The notes below the pieces were generated by a model. It was not told the origin of the DNA, ran no database searches, and was given only the letters and a program-made list of their open reading frames with translations. From positions 682,001-746,000 of the forward strand of contig JAQGDQ010000020.1 in the NCBI GenBank assembly GCA_030141605.1: a stretch of DNA of 64,000 nt, written 5' to 3'. The DNA is from Tubiluchus corallicola. Its lineage: Eukaryota > Priapulida > Priapulimorpha > Priapulimorphida > Tubiluchidae. The translations under genes and the position numbers were made by a program. Position 1 is the first letter of the stretch, and each line of letters opens with the position of its first letter. This document shows, one piece after another, positions 58,170-64,000 of this stretch.

Positions 58170-61100
58170 ATGAATAATAATAATAAAATTCCTTATTGCT
58201 GTTAAAATTACACATCGATGAACTGTAAACTACATTCCAAAAATTAAGTGTAATCAGTGTTTCCACTGCTGTGAACAATAGTGTTAAAAAATGAATTTAC
58301 AATTAAAAACACAAATGATATTATAATAAATTACGCTAAAGCTTAAGATACATTTAAGACTTTAAAACTTTACAATATTTACAAATTGAAATTCAAATTA
58401 GGTGCTTTATAGATGTTTTGTGTTAGTGACTTGAGTGTTGGTGGGTTTTAATTTGTTGACTTGATGCTAATGCATGACAGGTTTTGATATGCCACTACTA
58501 CAGACTATTGGGTTAAAATTGACAATACGTGTTGTCTGATGTTTTTGTATTAGTCATGTTTTGAAGGCTACTATAGTATTTTTCAGTTAATTTTTGATTT
58601 TTTTTAGAGTCACTGCACATTTTTACATTAAGTAGGCAAGCATTCCATGTATTTATTGTCGTTTTACAGACTAAATTTTGTACATATTTATTATTTGAAT
58701 TTATTTATCTTGTGCTGTGTGTTCATTGGTTTAGCATTTTTTTCGATATTAAATGGAAGCTAATTGGCACTGAAAGCTGGCACCAAATCGTTTAAAGAAA
58801 AATTATAAAGTGAATGGAATTGGAAATTGGATTCTACAGTGGGTATTTTTAGTTTTTCCCTGTTCAGTGTAGCTAAATATTTTGCTCTTGTTGTGAAACC
58901 AACGAGGTGTTTTAAAGCGTAACTTTGGGCCACTTCTAGCCTCTTTAAAGAAGTTTTAGATATATTTGAGAGTAGGTGGCAGCCATACGTTAAGTAGGAC
59001 CAGATCATGGTTTTATACATTTTTAAAAATATTTTTAAAGTTATTTGACATGTATCGAAAAGTATATTTGTTGTATCTCTTGATGTTTAGAAGCATGAAA
59101 ATGGTTTTTTCTGGGTTCATCTTAAGTTGCTAATAATCGAGAATATACAGAATATATTTCATTTATTCTACTTTTGATTTGAATTGGTCTACTGCACTAA
59201 AGGAATTAATGCTACTGGTTGTGATGTTAGCATCATCGGCATATTGTACGATATGGCAGTTACTTATTATGTTTGAAATACCGTTTACGTATATATGATA
59301 GATAGCTGTGGGCCTAGAATTGTGCCTTGAAGTACTCCATTAATATTATTGCCCCAATTTGAGTATATGTCATTTAATTTAGCCCCTTGTTTACTGGTAG
59401 GTAGATAATCTTGAATAAGTTTGACAGAATAGTTGTCAAATGCAATGGCGTTCAATTTTTTTAATAAAATGGTGTGTGAGAGGCTGTCAGAAACCTTGCT
59501 CAAATCAAGAAAGGCAGAAGCTGTGTATTTATCGTTTAAAAAGTAGCGCCATATTTGAGTTATATAAATTTTTGCGTGTGAAAGTCATGTATGAAGTTGA
59601 ACACTTGTAGAAAACGAATGAACACTATATTACATATCTGCACAAAAACTGAAACCGTTTATTATACTAAATACACAAGTAAAATGAAGATCACGACTGC
59701 TGCACTGCAGTGAGAGTGTGAGTTAAACAGTGTGTAGCACGACTGCACTGCACTGAGAACGTGACAGTTAGACAGTGGCTAGAAGTGAAATCCAGCCAGT
59801 ATATATAGGTAGAGAACTATGCAAAAACTTGGCTTCACATATCTCATTACAGTAAAAATAGGGGAGATCCAGTGAGTTTGCATATTCACTGGACCGAGCA
59901 ATTATACTAGGGGTGAGTTTAACTAGTAAAATGTTAAAGTGACTAATCAATAGATGGCAGCACCTAAAATATACAGTTACAACTTTCACATTGCGTCCAC
60001 TGTGCTATATTTCTTTTCATAACCAAATCAATGTTTTTTAGAATATTATTATCTACCAATTATTTGTATATTTGTTTGTGAATTAGTTTTTCAAAAATTT
60101 TAGAAACTGCATGTACAATAGGTATTGGGCGGTAATTTTCTGGTGTTTCAAGATTTCCATTTTAATCTTTTGGAGTTACATTAGCTATCTTGCATATATT
60201 TGGAAAGCTTCCTCTCATTACCATTTGGTTGAATATATAAGAGATATGTGGAGCTAGGATGGCACCAGATCATTTTATAGCTTTAATAGGAATATCACAT
60301 GGACCTGCACTTTTGGAATGTTTCATGTTGTTAATAATGGATATTATTTCTGTTGGATCAGTTGGCATGAATCTAAAGGCACAGTTTACTTTTTTGGTAA
60401 GAAATATTTCGTCATATTCCCTTTTTTGTATGATGGGTCTCCTTTGTACTCACCCATTTTAAGAAGGTGTTGTTAAGTATGTTTGCTATTTCTTGATTCT
60501 TGTACACTTTGTTATTCATGATAATTTTATTTATGGAGGTTTGTGTGTTTGTTTTATTTAAAACCTTGTTTATGACCTGCCATTTTTCTTTTGATGCTTT
60601 TGCATTTAAGCACTTGCTTTTATAATAATTATTTTTTAAATTAGAGTTTCTTGTATTGAAACGGTTCCTTGCTTTTTGTAAGCATTATGGCCGATGAGCT
60701 GTTTTGTCGACATAAATGTTTTCAATAGAACATTTTTTTCTTGTTGTAATTTAGTTAATTCTGGCAGATTTATTACGTTGTGGAAGTGTTCTTTTATTTG
60801 ACAATTTGATTTTCTGTATTGGAGCATAAATAACTAGGCAGTATTTAATATTGTTTAATAAAATTTCAATTTGTAAGTCTATATCAATTGTTTGATATGT
60901 TTCTTGCCAGAGCATTTTATTCTAGTCTGACAGAAACATATCTTGGTTGATGTTATTCATATTTTCGCTATATTTGTAGGTGAATTCATTATTTTTTTGT
61001 AAATGTGTGCTCATTTTCGTAATACAGATAATATAGTTATGGTCTGAGAAGTGGTTTGGTATAGATTTGAAAATTGTCTTGTACTAATATAGGATCTATA

Positions 61101-62060
61101 AGAGTAGATGTTGTTTTTGTAATTCTTGTTGGTTCTTTGTCATTCAGTGGTGTCATATCATGTTTGCTTAGGATGTCTGTGTACTCAACGACGTTCAACG
61201 GCTAATAAAGCAGGTGTCGTGTTTGAGGTGTTCACCTTATCACGTTTCCCGTTATTACTGACAACACTGGCGTAAGTGTTTGTTGTCACTGTAGATGTTT
61301 CGGGTTGGATGCACCTTTTCGCTTGAACTTCGATCATGATCGATTTGTTTTGCTTGCTTAGGGGGAGGAGATTTAAAAACTGAATCTATGTGAACTCAGT
61401 CAGGTTCGTTTCTTTCACAAGACTCATTTTTGTTTTGCACTGAGGGCAGGACTTCTACATAATTTTCATTATCTTGTTCTACTGCTTATATGGATATTTC
61501 GTTTATGGATTCATTGTTAGCTTTATTGTTAGGTTTGGTGTACTATCCCTGTTCTCATTAAAGGCATTTTCTCGTAGGATGTCATCTTTGTTTATATATG
61601 TTACGTCATTCTCTTTTGTATTTATTTCATTGTCGCTGCTTTCATATACAATTTCTTGTCTTGGTGTAGGGCTTCGTTGTTTATATTTACTAGTTCAGTG
61701 TCACTTAAAACAGTGGCTTCCATTGCCATGTTTAGTAACGTTGCTAGTTTCTCATTACACTATTTTATGTAGCAGTCTTCTGTGATAACAATACTGTTAT
61801 TGAAGATTTTTCCCAGGTCAATTTTTTCGATACGGTGATTTTATAGGTTAGAACAGTACCTTGTTCGTTATTTGTCTGATCACACGTAGAGTTTGGTTCC
61901 ACGATCTTCATCGCATTCCTCAATCCATCGGTGATTTTGTTCACTTTCTCACCTCGCACAACAATTTTCCCGGCATCGTCATGTTCAGCGTTGATGGAAA
62001 ATTTTCCCATAAACTTCTACTTTCATTTTTATTTGCTCCATGTTACTTCTCTTTGGCTAT
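58170..62060 (-). mobile_element. Degenerate Jockey-like LINE, internally deleted, interrupted by a solo LTR
   Basis: On the minus strand the order is: ORF1-like sequence (about 62,030-61,210, with Y-A-S-V-V-S near its end), the C-terminal part of an endonuclease (61,200-61,010: P-T-R-I-T-K-T-T-S-T-L-I-D-P-I then Y-I-I-C-I-T), a linker, and reverse transcriptase. RT motifs are N-Y-R-P-I-P-I-V (about 60,140), S-K-V-S-D-S-L-S-H (motif A), L-Q-G-T-I-L-G-P (motif B) and Y-A-D-D at 59,232-59,243. The tail reads L-T-Y-G-C-H ... L-K-R-L-E-V-A-Q-S. A 3' UTR ends in ATT units at about 58,187-58,170. Many stops and shifts show a dead copy. The endonuclease N-terminal part is missing. Confidence 0.8.
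59577..59990 (-). mobile_element. Solo LTR nested in the Jockey-like LINE
   Basis: A 414-bp segment begins tgtgaaagt and ends with the complement actttcaca, and is flanked by perfect 5-bp direct repeats ttgcg (59,572-59,576 and 59,991-59,995). On the minus strand a TATA box (59,807-59,800) precedes an AATAAA signal (59,663-59,658), the order expected for U3-R-U5. Between them lies a diverged tandem duplication of about 46 bp starting cacgactgc. No internal region is present, so it is the product of LTR-LTR recombination. Confidence 0.9.
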
Positions 62061-62995
62061 TCTTCACTCATTTTTAGTAGTTTTGTTGTTGTTCAGATTG
62101 TAATTTTACAGGTAAAAAATACATTACCAGTAACCTATGTTATATCATAGTTTAAACTACGAGGCTTGCAGCATCAAGTAAAACCAGTTCTGCGTAAATT
62201 AATTCATTAGCAGGACGATTTGCACGACGATGTTCACACGTCAACTGACGACAAACCATTATGCTTATAACATTTCAGGCAGTTCATAATAATTTTACAG
62301 CAATAATAATCACAATAACAGCATAACAACGACAAGAACAGCAACCCTTTATGCATCAGCCTATGTCCATGGTTTTTGTTACATTTGGACGACCTAGTCG
62401 TATTTGATGATGAATGTCATATTTGATACTAGGCGTGTCAATATTTGAGTGAAAAAACCTATATATTACCCTTGTAATGTTCTGTACTGCACTTCTGTTT
62501 GTAACCTCTGTAGCAAAGGATTTCGTTACACCACGTACTGTAACTATACTGCATTTGGAGCGATTGAACGTTTACACCATTTACATCACGTTTGTTATAA
62601 ATTAAACTGGTGAAGTTATTAATTAATACAATTCCGAAGAACACTTTGTCAAAACGTGACCAGAATCAGCATACATGTAAACGGAATTTATAAAATCACT
62701 GATTTATGACTGAGTAAAACATAATCGTTCGCGTGATAATTAGTTTGTACAGACCTGGCTATAGAATTTGATTAGCAAAATTCCAAAAATTAATATTTTT
62801 AAACCGTGAGCAACAAAGAAGCCCGTTTGCTGTCATCGTCACGTTAGTAATGGAGTCATAACAGTGAATAACTCTAAAACTTTAGAATCACAAACTTCCA
62901 ATATACACACGTGACCCGGGGCTCACATAATGGTATGATAGAATAAGCTGGGATTGTTTAAGGGCCCGGGATAGAACCCAAATAGGCAAACTGTT
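62061..62995. other. Intergenic DNA, no gene recognised
   Basis: No recognised feature apart from a short CAA/AAT-rich stretch near 62,285-62,345. Confidence 0.4.
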
Positions 62996-63125
62996 CAGTC
63001 ACACATGAGTAAATAGCACTGGACCGGATATAGTCAATTGACAGTCACGAGCACTGTGCACTCTGGTCAGTCACACATGAGCGAACTACACTAGACCAGG
63101 CATAGTAAAGCGCGGTCATGCTCGG
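62996..63125. repeat. Imperfect two-copy tandem repeat, 72-bp unit
   Basis: Copies starting cagtcacacatgag at 62,996 and 63,068 share actggaccggatatag/actagaccaggcatag and a cacgagcactg/gcggtcatgctcgg-like end. Function unknown. Confidence 0.65.
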
Positions 63126-64000
63126 AGACTTGGATCTCAATTGATTCAGTTTTGTTAAGAATCTTTTTTAAGCTGAAATGTGTTCATAATTTTAGTTTTG
63201 ATAGTCTAGAGTGAGTAAAAATGGTAAGATTGGTATTTTTTTATTTTGATGTACTACATTAACTATAGTTGAAAAATCACAATCAATTAAGATTAGAAAA
63301 TTAAACAGAAAAAAATCATTTACATAAAATCATACGTATAAAGTACATAAATTTTTATAGACAAATTTTAATACATTTATTATTATAATGTGGAAATAAC
63401 ATTGTCACCTTCGACAGAGACTATATTTTTAAAAGCCGAGTAGCAGACCTATTGGCTAAGTCGTATATCGCATATAATGGTATCTGCTTCATTAAGATCA
63501 GAAATGAACCTAAAGTGACAATTTTACGAATTTAAAAGAGTAGGAATCATAGTTTTCTTTTGTGGACCTATATGGGAGGTTAAAAATTAGCGATTATAAA
63601 GCCGAAATAACAGTGTGACATAGACTATACACATATAAGCACAATGCATACTATAATGTTATTTTTAAGAAAAAATCGGCACCACATGCAACATAGTTTA
63701 ATATGGAATAGACGAGTACCTAATGTAAGTTAAAAGCTAAATGTGCACATAATTGCAGAATACCATGCACTATAATACATTATATAAAACACCATACAGA
63801 TTAGAGTCGTAAATAAAATAATTTTGGTTATTCTCCCTTAACACTAACTGACAACAGAAATCGAAAGTTAAGCTATTCAATGAAAATATTGTTATGTACA
63901 TGCATTACAAACGTGAACTGAAGAAAAAGACAGTTCAACAATAATCACACACTTATATAGCACTAGTTCACAGAAATCGACCCGGAAATCATTTCTGGTC
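63126..64000. other. Intergenic DNA, no gene recognised
   Basis: AT-rich sequence with no recognised feature up to the end of the window. Confidence 0.45.

Overview
This window reads as nuclear genomic DNA of an invertebrate animal. It is AT-rich and dense in microsatellites and transposon relics. Its one clear cellular gene is split into 20 coding exons by GT-AG introns of about 70 to 1,700 bases. Nothing prokaryotic is present. I cannot place the phylum with confidence: the encoded ABC transporter is a general metazoan type, and the repeats (non-LTR retrotransposons, a solo LTR, hAT-like and TA-target-site MITEs) are widespread.

Layout. From 1 to 25.6 kb I see no cellular gene. This stretch holds a compound triplet microsatellite (2.7-3.0 kb), CT repeats (6.0 kb), short tandem repeats (6.2 and 8.5 kb), a candidate solo LTR (13.3 kb), a foldback-like element with inverted 16-bp arrays (17.1-18.45 kb), a five-copy degenerate minisatellite (21.8-22.3 kb) and several dead LINE fragments (3.1, 19.9, 23.3 and 24.2 kb). 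From 25.93 to 31.41 kb lies an essentially full-length two-ORF non-LTR retrotransposon. It carries unusual tandem GATA-like zinc fingers at the start of ORF1, three CCHC knuckles, an APE-type endonuclease, a reverse transcriptase and a C-terminal zinc knuckle. It sits inside a TC dinucleotide microsatellite and has about four frameshifts. From 31.5 to 35.5 kb I see no gene.

The minus strand from 51,547 down to 35,946 encodes a complete ABCB6-type half ABC transporter (mitochondrial/endolysosomal porphyrin or heavy-metal transporter family). I reconstructed it exon by exon with consistent phases to an 855-residue protein having TMD0, TMD and a full nucleotide-binding domain. Its introns contain MITEs and a LINE 3' end. 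Upstream of its start codon are three tandem copies of a 3' splice-site-like sequence and a candidate noncoding first exon. A possible divergent first exon of another gene lies on the plus strand at 54.63 kb.

From 52 to 64 kb repeats dominate: a second foldback-like element, a hAT-type MITE, LINE fragments, and a degenerate Jockey-like LINE on the minus strand (about 58.17-62.06 kb). A 414-bp solo LTR with a perfect 5-bp target-site duplication is nested inside that LINE.

The most interesting candidate is the 25.9-31.4 kb retrotransposon, for its TC-repeat insertion site, GATA-like ORF1 fingers, overlapping ORF1/ORF2 start-stop and altered endonuclease motif. The two elements built from inverted arrays of short repeats come next.
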